Positions 16,334-24,455 of a stretch of 64,000 bases of DNA are shown piece by piece. Within the stretch, counting starts at the first letter, position 1; every line of letters begins with the position of its first letter. The position numbers were made by a program, and so were the translations under genes. This DNA is from Sphaerotilus natans (GTDB lineage Bacteria; Pseudomonadota; Gammaproteobacteria; Burkholderiales; Burkholderiaceae_C), in NCBI RefSeq assembly GCF_900156335.1, contig NZ_FTMZ01000006.1:62001-126000 (forward strand), read 5' to 3'. Under the pieces are notes generated by a model that made no database searches, was not told the origin of the DNA, and was given only the letters and a program-made list of their open reading frames with translations.

Positions 16334-17463
16334 TTGCGCTGGGCCTTCAGTCTCGTCAGACCGATCGATAGCAGATTCGCCAGATCTACCAAATCCGGCG
16401 TGCTTCCTAATCCCGCATCGGTGCCGATGCGGATCTCGATGCCACCGTCTTCCGCCACACGCACCCAGCCCACATCAAGATCATCCAGGCGGACAGGCTG
16501 CGTCTTCAGGGGGTGGAACCGTTCCACCCCCTGCCCCAGCCCGCGACTGTCCGAAGCCTTCGATGTCAGCCGCTCGAAGATCTGCCGGGCAGAGAAAGCA
16601 TCAGGCGATGTTCTCAGCGACTGGGCTATCGATCGCACATGCTCCGGGTCGCTCGCCAGCGCATCGGCCAGGGGTTTGGCCCAGCGAAACTGCAGCTGCA
16701 GCGGCGAGGGAAAGGCCTCGATGACGAAGGCCGGCAATGCGGCCAGAGCCAGTGCCTTGCCCAGTGCGCTCAGATCAACGCCGATCGCCTCCGCCAGCTT
16801 GCGATTCGACGGGAAAAGCCCGCCGTCCAGCGCCCGGCGATACATCATGCCTTGCTCCCAGGCCGACAGATCCTTGCGCGACCGGTTCTCGCGCTCCATC
16901 TCGACGAAGAGCGTCTGGTCATCCAGATTGTCGATGACGGCCAGCACCGGCAGGCACAGCTCCCGGCAAGCCTGCAGACGACGATGGCCGAAGACCACTT
17001 CGTAGCGAGCGCCACCGTCGCCCTCCTCCCGACTGACCGGTCTGACCTTGATCGGCTGCACATTGCCGCCCGCATCCTGGATCTCGCTGCGCAGCTTCTG
17101 GAAGTCCGTGCCCGACAAGCTGTGGGGGTGCCGGTTGGCATACCGGCTGGGCCGGATCAACCCTGGCTCGATGAGCCGCGCGGCCTTGGCACCGTCCCAT
17201 TGCTGCAGCTCTTCCAGGGCCTCGTCGAGCCGGCCACGCAGAACATCGGTCTGTCGGGCCCGCTCGCGCAAGGTCTCGTTCTCGCGCAGCAGCTCGGAGC
17301 GGGTGTCGTTGGCAAAAGCCATCAAGGCACCCGGCGCAGTCTTCGGCCGGGGCGTGAATGCGGGCAAGGTAGCCGGGCTTGTGTCGGTGCTGTCCGCGTT
17401 CGATCCTGGCAGCTTGCTGAAATCGAGGCGTGCCGCCTTGTCGAGCAACTTGCTGTTCTTCAT
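16327..17463 (-). CDS. parB: ParB/RepB/Spo0J-family partition protein
   Basis: Centromere-binding protein of 378 residues. The N-terminal 100 residues are charged and coiled-coil-like (RSELLRENETLRERARQTDV). The ParB nuclease/CTPase-like domain includes VQPIKVRPVSREEGDGGARY and FGHRRLQACREL (box II, GxRRxxA). The helix-turn-helix domain includes SNRKLAEAIGVDLSALGKAL. It is 15 bases downstream of parA on the same strand, as one operon. GC content looks lower than in surrounding catabolic genes. Two dyads in its 3' region may be its binding sites. Confidence 0.92.
   Translation of the reverse strand: MKNSKLLDKAARLDFSKLPGSNADSTDTSPATLPAFTPRPKTAPGALMAFANDTRSELLRENETLRERARQTDVLRGRLDEALEELQQWDGAKAARLIEPGLIRPSRYANRHPHSLSGTDFQKLRSEIQDAGGNVQPIKVRPVSREEGDGGARYEVVFGHRRLQACRELCLPVLAVIDNLDDQTLFVEMERENRSRKDLSAWEQGMMYRRALDGGLFPSNRKLAEAIGVDLSALGKALALAALPAFVIEAFPSPLQLQFRWAKPLADALASDPEHVRSIAQSLRTSPDAFSARQIFERLTSKASDSRGLGQGVERFHPLKTQPVRLDDLDVGWVRVAEDGGIEIRIGTDAGLGSTPDLVDLANLLSIGLTRLKAQRKG
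16509..16531. repeat. Candidate parS site 1 (inside parB)
   Basis: Perfect 23-base dyad: GGGGGTGGAAC, one C, then GTTCCACCCCC. It lies within the parB coding sequence near the C-terminus, 196 bases from its partner at 16313-16333. A perfect palindrome this long inside a coding region is unlikely by chance. Confidence 0.6.
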
Positions 17464-17478
17464 CGCATCAGCTCCTCA

Positions 17479-18720
17479 TCAAGGCTTCATCTGTTCCAGC
17501 TGAGCGGCCCAGACCGCGACGATCTGCTGCTCGATGAGTTCGCACATGCGGTCGAAGGCATCACGGGCCCGGGCGAAGGTACGTGCGTTGATCGACCCAC
17601 GTGGCAGGTCATAGACTGTGCCGAACTCGGCCGAGGCCGTGGCCGCCACCGAGGTCTTCGGAATCTCGATGGGCAGCACCTTCTCGGTGTAAGCCTCCAG
17701 CACCCACTGGCGCACCACCGAGCTGGCCGCATCCGAAGGCTCCACCCGCGACAGCAGTACGTCGATGAACTCGAAGGTCTTGTCCTGGCCGCGGCTGCGG
17801 ATCAACTGATTGCACAGGTCGCTGAACAGATCCCAGAACTGCGCCGACGAAGCGAAGTCCAGCGCGGACGGTGGCAGCGGCATGATCACGCCGTCAGCCG
17901 CCATCAGCGCATTGATGGTCACATAGGACAGTGCGGGCGGTGTGTCGATCAGGATGACGTCATAGTCCATGCGTGCCTTGTCGAGACCGCGGTCCAGGCA
18001 GCGCCAGAACTCGAAGCCCGGGTCGCGAGTCTGCCGAGCTGGCAGCGCGAATTCAGCGCCAAAGAGCAGGGGAGCCGCACAGACCAGATCGATGCCAGGC
18101 CAGTAGCTGCTGCGCACCGCGTAGTCCAGATCCTCCTGCTCGCCGGAGAACAGCAGCATCGCGGTATGCTCATGATCGACTTCCGCATCCGGCAGCACAC
18201 CGAACAGCGTGGTGGCCGAGCCTTGCGGATCGAGATCGACCACCAGCACCCGGTGTCCTCGCATCGCCAGGCCTTGCGCCAAGGTCACTGTCGAAGTGGT
18301 CTTGGCGACGCCGCCCTTGAAGTTGGCCACCGTGATCGTTGTTCCTGCGGCCTCGGCAGGGCGCATGTGGTCCTGTCGAAAATCGCGCACCCAGGTGCGT
18401 GCGTCCTCCATCGACCATTCCCGGCGATTGCCAACCATGCTGCCGCCTGGAAGATCACCACGCGTCAGACGGTAGGCAATCCTGCTCTTGTCGACGCCAC
18501 AGAGCTCGGCCAGCTGTGCCGCGCTCACAGGAGGGGCCTGCTTGATCGAGGCCGGTGGCAGCATTGCGGCCCTGATCTGGCCCATCATCGCTGCGATTCG
18601 TGCCGCCTGAGTCTCGATGTCTGCCAGCGACTGTCTCTTGATCGGTGAGCTGTGAATGCGAATGGCGTCTGCAGGAGAGGCGAGCTTGCTGTGCATCTTC
18701 CGTGTCCTCGTGTTGTGCAT
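17479..18720 (-). CDS. parA: ParA-family partition ATPase with N-terminal HTH
   Basis: Deviant Walker ATPase of 413 residues driving plasmid segregation. The Walker A box is KGGVAKTT (residues 135-142), Walker A' is VLVVDLDPQGSATTLFG, and Walker B is VILIDTPPALSY. The N-terminal 125 residues carry a helix-turn-helix (SAAQLAELCGVDKSRIAYRL), typical of type Ia ParA proteins that repress their own operon. It is followed by parB. AATCTCTT dyads lie upstream and may be the autoregulatory operator. Confidence 0.94.
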   Translation of the reverse strand: MHNTRTRKMHSKLASPADAIRIHSSPIKRQSLADIETQAARIAAMMGQIRAAMLPPASIKQAPPVSAAQLAELCGVDKSRIAYRLTRGDLPGGSMVGNRREWSMEDARTWVRDFRQDHMRPAEAAGTTITVANFKGGVAKTTSTVTLAQGLAMRGHRVLVVDLDPQGSATTLFGVLPDAEVDHEHTAMLLFSGEQEDLDYAVRSSYWPGIDLVCAAPLLFGAEFALPARQTRDPGFEFWRCLDRGLDKARMDYDVILIDTPPALSYVTINALMAADGVIMPLPPSALDFASSAQFWDLFSDLCNQLIRSRGQDKTFEFIDVLLSRVEPSDAASSVVRQWVLEAYTEKVLPIEIPKTSVAATASAEFGTVYDLPRGSINARTFARARDAFDRMCELIEQQIVAVWAAQLEQMKP

Positions 18721-18761
18721 GCGGGATGTCTTCAGGGTCCATGACCAGGTCGTCTCGCAGG

Positions 18762-18795
18762 GAGATTAATAAAGATTCAATCTCTTCAAGAGATT
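18762..18795. promoter_or_regulatory. Probable parA operator dyads
   Basis: Perfect dyad AATCTCTT-C-AAGAGATT at 18779-18795. A GAGATT at 18762-18767 pairs with AATCTC at 18779-18784, giving repeated AGAGATT half-sites just upstream of parA in an AT-rich stretch. Another short dyad, GAAAAAG-T-CTTTTTC, is at 18813-18827. The type Ia ParA with its N-terminal helix-turn-helix is the obvious binder; this is not proven. Confidence 0.5.
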
Positions 18796-18861
18796 AAGCC
18801 GGATTCATGATGGAAAAAGTCTTTTTCAATCAATGACTTGCTGATGCCGTTCGACGGCATG

Positions 18862-19132
18862 TGTCCAGGATCTTCCCGGATTTGTCCAGGATCTTCCCGT
18901 TTCCGTCCAGCTTTTTCCCGGGAAGTGTCCGGAAATCAACCGGATCGATCCTGATCGGATCCGATCGGGACGGACGCAAGCACCCTGTCTTTCGAATCGT
19001 GATCCGCGTCATGTGTCCGTACTTTACCCGCTCCGCTGCAGGCTATCCGGCATCCGACTGTCCAGTCTTTACCCGTATGCAGGATCAGCGCTGTCGCGAC
19101 GGCATGGCCTCGACTGTCCAGTTTCTACCCGG
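18862..19132 (+). repeat. Replication origin iterons (TGTCCAGnnTTTnCCCGG type)
   Basis: Three 18-base direct repeats occur exactly every 21 bases: TGTCCAGGATCTTCCCGG (18862), TGTCCAGGATCTTCCCGT (18883) and CGTCCAGCTTTTTCCCGG (18904). Three more spaced repeats follow: TGTCCGTACTTTACCCGC (19014), TGTCCAGTCTTTACCCGT (19059) and TGTCCAGTTTCTACCCGG (19115). A degenerate unit starts at 18926. All point toward the initiator gene at 19.2 kb, so this is an iteron-controlled origin between parA and rep. No convincing DnaA box was seen. Confidence 0.85.
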
Positions 19133-19204
19133 ATGATCTGATGTGGCTGGAGACCAGGAAACCGGGGCGGTGAAGGCGGTCGACGCGCCGCAGGCGTGGG
19201 TTTG

Positions 19205-19224
19205 TGTCCAAAGGGCTGCGGACA
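19205..19224. promoter_or_regulatory. Inverted half-iterons at the rep start
   Basis: TGTCC (19205-19209) and GGACA (19220-19224) form an inverted pair with ten bases between them, ending just before the rep ATG at 19226. Inverted partial iterons at this place usually serve as the operator for initiator autorepression. Confidence 0.45.
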
Positions 19225-19225
19225 T

Positions 19226-20659
19226 ATGATGTCTGTCCCTCCGCCCCCGCACTCCATGAACCCGCTCGATCCCCGGGATCCGGCCGAAGGCCCGGAACTT
19301 CGCAAGCCGCACGAGATGATCGTGATGATCCCGCGATCGAAGCGGGTCACGCTCACCGGCCGTCGCCTGTACAACGCGATGCTGCAGGTGGCGCAGGCCC
19401 GGCTGGCGGCGATGGACGCGATGCCGCAGGCCGATTTCATGTTCGAGGCGCCGCTGCCGGCGCTGCTGCGCACCACCGGCTCCAGTGGCGAGGACCGCAC
19501 CGCAGCCAAGCGCTATCTGCGCGAGATGCGCGGCCTGGAGGTCGACTGGGAGTCGACCGCGCCGGGCGACGGCGTGAAGTGGCGCGGCTTCTCGATGCTG
19601 TCGGAGGTGGCGATCGAGGTCAGGAATGGCGAGAACTGGGTGTCCTGGTCCTATCCCCCCTCGATCATGACGGTGCTGCGCGAGCCGCAGCGCTGGGCCT
19701 CGATCGATCTGGATGTGCTGGCGCGGCTGGGCACCTACACCGCGGTGGCGCTGTACGAGATCTGCGCGCGCTACCGCGACAACCCGTCTGGGCTGACCAG
19801 CCGCAAGCCGGCGGCCTGGTGGTCGGATGCGCTCAACCAGGCGCCGGGTGGCGCCGACCGGCGCGAGTGGCGCAAGTTCAAGTCCGAGCGGGTACGTCCG
19901 GCCATCGAAGAGATCAACCGCGAGACCGATCTCGAGGTCGAGCTGATCGAGCACAAGCAGGGCAGGGCGGTGGTGGAGGTGCAGTTCGCGGTGCGGCGGC
20001 GCCTGGCGGCATCGCGAACCGGCGCGGGCCTGCCCGAGCCGGTCGATGCGAATCTGGTGCTGCGGGCCGAGTCCCTGGGCATTCGCGAGATCAAGCTTGA
20101 AGGCCTGCTGACCGAGTTCAGCGACGAGCGCGTGCGCCAGCAGCTCGAGGTGCTGGAGCGGCGAGTGGCCAACAACCGGCTCTCGCCGCTGGACAACGCC
20201 TATTCCTATCTGCGCACGCTGCTGCGCACCGAGACGGTCGCCGCCACCGGCACATCAGCCCAGCCCGCGCAGCCGCTGCCTGCATCGCCCCCCCGGGTGG
20301 CCGAGCTGGTGCGGCCGGCTGGCGAGCGCGACATGCCGCCAGCGGCCGGGAGCGCACCGACGGCCGGTCGAGTCGAGATCGATCCCGAGGTCCAGGCACG
20401 ATGGCTGAACGCTCGCATCGCCGAGGTCCGTCAGGAGCTGGTGATGCTCGCGCCCGAGGAGCGCAAGGTCTGGGTCGACCGGGCGATCCAGGAGCTCTCC
20501 GCCAAGGGCTCGCTGAGCGCGATCATCGTGCGCCGGGCCTCCCAGGGCGATGTGCTGCACGGCCTGCTCGGCTCGGTGGTGGTGCGGCTGTATGCCAGCG
20601 CGACGCACGGCGAGAACTGGAATCAGCCGCCGGCGTCGCTGCTGCTGCCCTTGCCTTGA
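19226..20659 (+). CDS. Replication initiator protein (Rep_3/RepA type)
   Basis: Iteron-binding initiator of 477 residues. Tandem winged-helix domains follow the pattern of Rep_3: RKPHEMIVMIPRSKRVTLTG near the N-terminus, WVSWSYPPSIMTVLREPQRW, then TYTAVALYEICARYRDNPSG, and a second winged helix around WRKFKSERVRPAIEEIN. A Pro/Ala-rich linker and an extra C-terminal region of about 150 residues make it longer than classic RepA. The start is uncertain: ATG 19226, 19229 and 19256 are all possible. It is divergent from parA, with the iterons between them. Confidence 0.85.
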   Translation: MMSVPPPPHSMNPLDPRDPAEGPELRKPHEMIVMIPRSKRVTLTGRRLYNAMLQVAQARLAAMDAMPQADFMFEAPLPALLRTTGSSGEDRTAAKRYLREMRGLEVDWESTAPGDGVKWRGFSMLSEVAIEVRNGENWVSWSYPPSIMTVLREPQRWASIDLDVLARLGTYTAVALYEICARYRDNPSGLTSRKPAAWWSDALNQAPGGADRREWRKFKSERVRPAIEEINRETDLEVELIEHKQGRAVVEVQFAVRRRLAASRTGAGLPEPVDANLVLRAESLGIREIKLEGLLTEFSDERVRQQLEVLERRVANNRLSPLDNAYSYLRTLLRTETVAATGTSAQPAQPLPASPPRVAELVRPAGERDMPPAAGSAPTAGRVEIDPEVQARWLNARIAEVRQELVMLAPEERKVWVDRAIQELSAKGSLSAIIVRRASQGDVLHGLLGSVVVRLYASATHGENWNQPPASLLLPLP

Positions 20660-20671
20660 GGCGGGCTGGGT

Positions 20672-21103
20672 TCAGCGCGCGGGGGTGGGGCGGGGCCGGC
20701 TTTCGATGAAGTTGCGGATCGACCAGATCTCGTCCGGACTCAGCCGGCCTTCCCAGGGCGGCATGTGCACGACACCGGCGCGGACCTTGCCCTCGTTGAC
20801 CGAACGCAGGTAGTAGCGGTCGACATCGTCGCGGCAGTGGGTCTGCAGCGCGGGATCCTTCAGCCGACGGCAGAAGCTGTCAAGCCGGCGCAGGTCAGGC
20901 GCTTCGGCGATCGGGTTGACCGCCTCCTCGCCGTGGCATTCCGCGCAGTGCTGGCGGTAGCTTTGTCGCCCGGCCTCGATCACCCGGCTGTCTCCGCGCA
21001 GCAGGTTGACGCCGGGCGCCGGCTGCTCCTGGCCCAGCGCGCTGCCGAACGCGACCAGCAGCAGCCCCAGCGTCAGGCTCATGGGCATGAGGTGTCGCGG
21101 CAT
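20672..21103 (-). CDS. Periplasmic c-type cytochrome
   Basis: The protein has 143 residues with a signal peptide (MPMSLTLGLLLVAFGSALG) and one haem site, CAECH, at about residue 50. A Met-containing C-terminal helix (VHMPPWEGRLSPDEIWSIRN) gives the axial ligand. It probably accepts electrons from the PQQ alcohol dehydrogenase encoded two genes upstream. The start at 21103 has a GGAGGG site; it begins one base after the stop of the pentapeptide gene. It is convergent with rep, 12 bases away. Confidence 0.9.
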   Translation of the reverse strand: MPRHLMPMSLTLGLLLVAFGSALGQEQPAPGVNLLRGDSRVIEAGRQSYRQHCAECHGEEAVNPIAEAPDLRRLDSFCRRLKDPALQTHCRDDVDRYYLRSVNEGKVRAGVVHMPPWEGRLSPDEIWSIRNFIESRPRPTPAR

Positions 21104-21104
21104 C

Positions 21105-21728
21105 TCACCAGCCCTCCGGGCAGCCCCGGCAGCCCTGCAGATGGGCGTCGGGAAAGATGGCGAAGCGCAGAACCGCGCCGTCCAGGTCCGCATCCTGCAG
21201 ATTGCTGCCGACGAACTTGGTCTCCTGAAGATCGGCTCCGACCAGCTTCGCGCCGACCAGCCAGGTGAAGTTCATCCGCGCGGCCTCGAGGTTGACGGCC
21301 GAAAGGTCGGCACCGCTCATGTCGGCACGGAAGACGCGCCCCATTTCCAGGTTCGCGGCCACCAGCGTGGCACCGCGGAAAGAGGCCCCGGGCGCATTCA
21401 GCGCGTAGGCCTGCACGCCGGTGAGGTCGGCACCGTCGAGCTTGGCTCCGGCCAGATTGGCGCTGCGCAGCTTGGCACGGGCGAGCTTCGCGCCACTGAA
21501 GTTCACGCCACGCAGGTCCTTGCCCACCAGGTCGGCATGGCGCAGGTCCGCGCCGGGACAGTGCGCATAGGGCCAGAGGTGGCAGCCGTTGATGACGGTG
21601 ACCACCGGCTCGGCCGACGGCTGTGACCGGGCCGGCGCGGGTGCCAGCCCGGCGCCGACCGCCAGCGTCACCGCCATCGGCAGCAGGGCGAGTCGACCCC
21701 GCGACCGCCGCAGCGACGCGGGCCTCAC
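21105..21728 (-). CDS. Secreted pentapeptide-repeat protein
   Basis: The protein has 207 residues: signal peptide (RPASLRRSRGR, then LALLPMAVTLAVGAGLAPAP), then A(D/N)LxG-type repeats such as CPGADLRHADLVGKDLRGVN and ANLAGAKLDGADLTG over about 150 residues, forming a right-handed quadrilateral beta-helix. The GTG at 21728 overlaps the dehydrogenase stop (GTGA) and gives a proper signal peptide, so it is preferred over ATG 21677. Cysteines are present (NGCHLWPYAHC; QGCRGC). The role is unknown; it sits between a PQQ dehydrogenase and its cytochrome. Confidence 0.85.
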   Translation of the reverse strand: MRPASLRRSRGRLALLPMAVTLAVGAGLAPAPARSQPSAEPVVTVINGCHLWPYAHCPGADLRHADLVGKDLRGVNFSGAKLARAKLRSANLAGAKLDGADLTGVQAYALNAPGASFRGATLVAANLEMGRVFRADMSGADLSAVNLEAARMNFTWLVGAKLVGADLQETKFVGSNLQDADLDGAVLRFAIFPDAHLQGCRGCPEGW

Positions 21729-23608
21729 TTGGCGGCCACCTTCTGCGCCGCGCGCGGCAGCTTGAAGACCCAGTAGCTGCCGCCCTGGGTGACCTGGCGG
21801 GTCAGCTCGGCCATGTCGCCGCCCCACAGCGGCACCGCGCCGCCATAGCCCGAGGACAGGCCGATGTACTGCTCGCCGTCCTGCTCCCAGGTGATCGGCA
21901 CCGAGACCACGCCCGAGCCGGTCTGGAACTTCCACAGCTCCTTGCCCGTCTTCGCGTCGAGGATCTTGATGTAGCCGTCCGACGTGCCGGTCACCAGCAG
22001 GCCGCCGGCGGTGGTCATCGTGCCGGCCCACAGCGGGAACTTCTCCTTGTGCTCCCAGGCGATCTTGCCGGTGACCGGATTGATCGCGCGCAGCGTGCCG
22101 ACATGGTCGTCATACAGGCGCTTGATGCGGAAGCCCTGGCCGAGGTAGGCCGAGCCGGCCTTGTAGGTCAGGTTCTCGGTCCAGTAGTCCATCGCCCAGT
22201 GGTTGCCGGGAATGTAGAACAGGCCGGTGTCGGGCGAGTAGGACATCGGCATCCAGTTCGTGCCGCCCAGGAAGGGCGGCGAGACGAACACCGCCTTGCC
22301 CTTGTCGCCACCGGCGGTCGGCAGCGGCGGGCGCTGGCCGGCGACCTCGTTGGGTCGGCCGGTCTTCAGGTCGATGCCGGTGGCCCAGGTGATGCCGTCG
22401 ACGAAGGGCCAGGCACCGATCAGCGCGGTCGGCTTGTTCGGGTAGCCGGCGCCGGTGGCCAGCTTCTCGCGGTCGGTGACATAGAAGAAGCCGTTGCGAT
22501 CCGCGTGTGCGCTGGCCTTGACCTGCCGGCCGGTCTTCGGATCCTTGTAGTCGAACAGCACCACCGAGTTGTTGCCGGAGAAGTCCCAGGCGTCGTTCGG
22601 CGTGTGCTGGTAGAAGCCCTTGAGCTCGCCGGTGGTGGCGTCCACATAGGCTTGGCCGGAGGTGAACAGGCTGTCCCAGTTCTTCGGGTCGTCCCCTTCC
22701 TTCGTGCGCTTCCAGGTGTTCCACGGCGCGGGGTTGCCGGCACCGATGACGATGGTGTTGGTCTCCGGGTCGAATGCGGCCGACTGCCACGGCGCACCGC
22801 CGCCGTGGTGCCAGGCCTCGACCAGGTTGCCGTCCTTGTCGCGCGGCCAGCTCGGCGCCTTGGCGTCACCCGTGGTCGTGCTGTCCTTGCCGTTCAGGCG
22901 GCCGGTGTGGCCTTCGACGAACGGACGGGCCCAGACTTCCTCGCCGGTGTCGGGATCGCGGGCGTACAGGTAGCCGACCACGCCGAACTCGTCGCCCGAC
23001 GAGCCGTGGATCAGCAGCACGCGCCCGTTCTTCTCCTTGACGATGTTGGGAGCGCCCGTCATCGTGTAGCCGACCTTGTGGTCGGCGAACTTCTCGTTCC
23101 AGACCACCTTGCCGGTCGCGCGGTCGAGCGCGATCATGCGTGCGTCCAGCGTGCCGAAGAAGACCTTGTCGCCATAGATGGCCGCGCCGCGGTTGACCAC
23201 GTCGCAGCAGGGGCGGATGTCGTCGGGCAGACGGTGCTCGTACATCCAGAGCTGCTTGCCGGTCTTCGCATCCAGCGCGTGGAAGCGCGAATAGGAGCTG
23301 GTGACGTAGATCACGCCGTCATGCACCAGGGCCTGCGCTTCCTGGCCGCGCTGCTTCTCGCCGCCGAAGGAGAAGCTCCAGGCCGGCACCAGCTGGTCGA
23401 CGTTGCGGGCGTTGATCTGCTTGAGCGGGCTGTGACGCTGCGTCTTCAGGCCCAGACCGTAGTTCAGCACGTCCTGGCCGGTCTTGTCGTCGTTGGCGAT
23501 GTCGTTCCAGCTGACCGGCTTGACGGCAGCCGCAGGCAGGCTGGCCAGGCCGAGCATCAGCGCGGCGCTGGCAGCGGCCACGGCGTTCATGGCGGGAAAA
23601 CGGGTCAT
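21725..23608 (-). CDS. PQQ-dependent alcohol dehydrogenase (ExaA/methanol dehydrogenase family)
   Basis: Periplasmic eight-bladed quinoprotein of 627 residues. It has a signal peptide (MNAVAAASAALMLGLASLPAAA), tryptophan-docking repeats such as LDARMIALDRATGKVVW and ILDAKTGKELWKF, and the vicinal disulfide in DIRPCCDVVNRGAA that stacks on PQQ. The active-site region includes GAGNPAPWNTW. It lacks a C-terminal haem domain, so a separate cytochrome is needed, and one is encoded two genes later. The start at 23608 follows AGGAGA. It is divergent from the response-regulator genes, as in exa-like loci. Confidence 0.93.
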   Translation of the reverse strand: MTRFPAMNAVAAASAALMLGLASLPAAAVKPVSWNDIANDDKTGQDVLNYGLGLKTQRHSPLKQINARNVDQLVPAWSFSFGGEKQRGQEAQALVHDGVIYVTSSYSRFHALDAKTGKQLWMYEHRLPDDIRPCCDVVNRGAAIYGDKVFFGTLDARMIALDRATGKVVWNEKFADHKVGYTMTGAPNIVKEKNGRVLLIHGSSGDEFGVVGYLYARDPDTGEEVWARPFVEGHTGRLNGKDSTTTGDAKAPSWPRDKDGNLVEAWHHGGGAPWQSAAFDPETNTIVIGAGNPAPWNTWKRTKEGDDPKNWDSLFTSGQAYVDATTGELKGFYQHTPNDAWDFSGNNSVVLFDYKDPKTGRQVKASAHADRNGFFYVTDREKLATGAGYPNKPTALIGAWPFVDGITWATGIDLKTGRPNEVAGQRPPLPTAGGDKGKAVFVSPPFLGGTNWMPMSYSPDTGLFYIPGNHWAMDYWTENLTYKAGSAYLGQGFRIKRLYDDHVGTLRAINPVTGKIAWEHKEKFPLWAGTMTTAGGLLVTGTSDGYIKILDAKTGKELWKFQTGSGVVSVPITWEQDGEQYIGLSSGYGGAVPLWGGDMAELTRQVTQGGSYWVFKLPRAAQKVAAK

Positions 23609-23665
23609 GTTGTCTCTCCTCGTTGTCGGACCGGGCCAGTCTAGGAAGTGAGGAGCCTGCTTCCC

Positions 23666-23702
23666 CGGGAGCGCTTCCCGAGGCGGCCGGGAGATCTTCC
23701 CG
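23666..23702. promoter_or_regulatory. Twin CGGGA-N5-TCCCG operators upstream of the PQQ dehydrogenase
   Basis: CGGGAGCGCTTCCCG (23666-23680) and CGGGAGATCTTCCCG (23688-23702) are dyads spaced exactly 22 bases apart, both followed by AGG. They lie in the divergent gap between the dehydrogenase and the first response regulator. A third copy precedes the beta-propeller gene (26579). They are probable binding sites for one of the two NarL/LuxR-type regulators here. Confidence 0.65.
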
Positions 23703-23819
23703 AGGACGGTCGGCACCGAAGGCATGTGAATTGCTTGATTGACGATGACGGCATCAAGGCGGCACGAAGAGGTCGGATGCCAAACGAAGAAATCCGAAGA
23801 AACCCGAAGGAGACAAGCG

Positions 23820-24455
23820 ATGATCCGAATCCTGCTGCTCGACGACCATGCGGTCGTGCGCGCTGGCTACCGCCAGCTGATCGATGCCGAGCCGGACATG
23901 CAGGTGCTGGCCGAGGCGGCCACCTCGCCCCAGGCCTGCGAGCTGCTCTCCCGCACCGGGGTGGATCTGGCGGTGGTCGACCTGAGCCTGCGCGGTGACA
24001 GCGGCATCGAGGCGATCCGTCGGCTGCGCGAGCGTCGGCGCGCCCTGCGGGTGCTGGTGTGCAGCATGCATGCGCATGAGGGCTACATCACCCAGGCGCT
24101 GCGGGCCGGTGCGTCGGGCTATCTGACCAAGGACAGCGAGCCCGAGGAGATGCTGCAGGCGATCCGCCGGGTGATGGCGGGCCGCACGGTGCTGCCCCCC
24201 GGCCTGGCGACGCTTTTGCCTTTGCCGGACGACGACCTGCCGACCCGGCGTCAGCTCGAGCAGCTCACCCCGCGCGAGTTCGAGATCCTGCGGCTGATGT
24301 CCGAGGGCCTGCTGATCGATCAGGTCGCCTCGGCGCTGCGCATCAGCGAGAAGACGGTCCACAACACCATGTCGCTGGTGCGCCAGAAGCTCGAGGAGCG
24401 CAGCGACTTTCGCCTCTGCCGTCTCGTTCTGGAGCAGGGTGTGGTGCGGCTGTGA
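23820..24455 (+). CDS. NarL/FixJ-family response regulator
   Basis: The protein has 211 residues. The receiver domain has an acidic pocket in LLLDDHAVVR, phospho-acceptor Asp54 in VVDLSLRGDSG and a Lys in GYLTKDSEP. The LuxR-type helix-turn-helix is LTPREFEILRLMSEGLLIDQ, then VASALRISEKTVHNTMSLVR. The ATG at 23820 follows AAGGAGA. It overlaps the histidine kinase gene by 4 bases (GTGA). It resembles ExaE/AgmR-type activators of PQQ ethanol oxidation; assignment to that role comes from context. Confidence 0.92.
   Translation: MIRILLLDDHAVVRAGYRQLIDAEPDMQVLAEAATSPQACELLSRTGVDLAVVDLSLRGDSGIEAIRRLRERRRALRVLVCSMHAHEGYITQALRAGASGYLTKDSEPEEMLQAIRRVMAGRTVLPPGLATLLPLPDDDLPTRRQLEQLTPREFEILRLMSEGLLIDQVASALRISEKTVHNTMSLVRQKLEERSDFRLCRLVLEQGVVRL

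Noticed and set aside
18813-18827. GAAAAAG-T-CTTTTTC dyad as a terminator
   Set aside because: The stem has almost no GC and no preceding gene to end; an operator or origin role is more likely.
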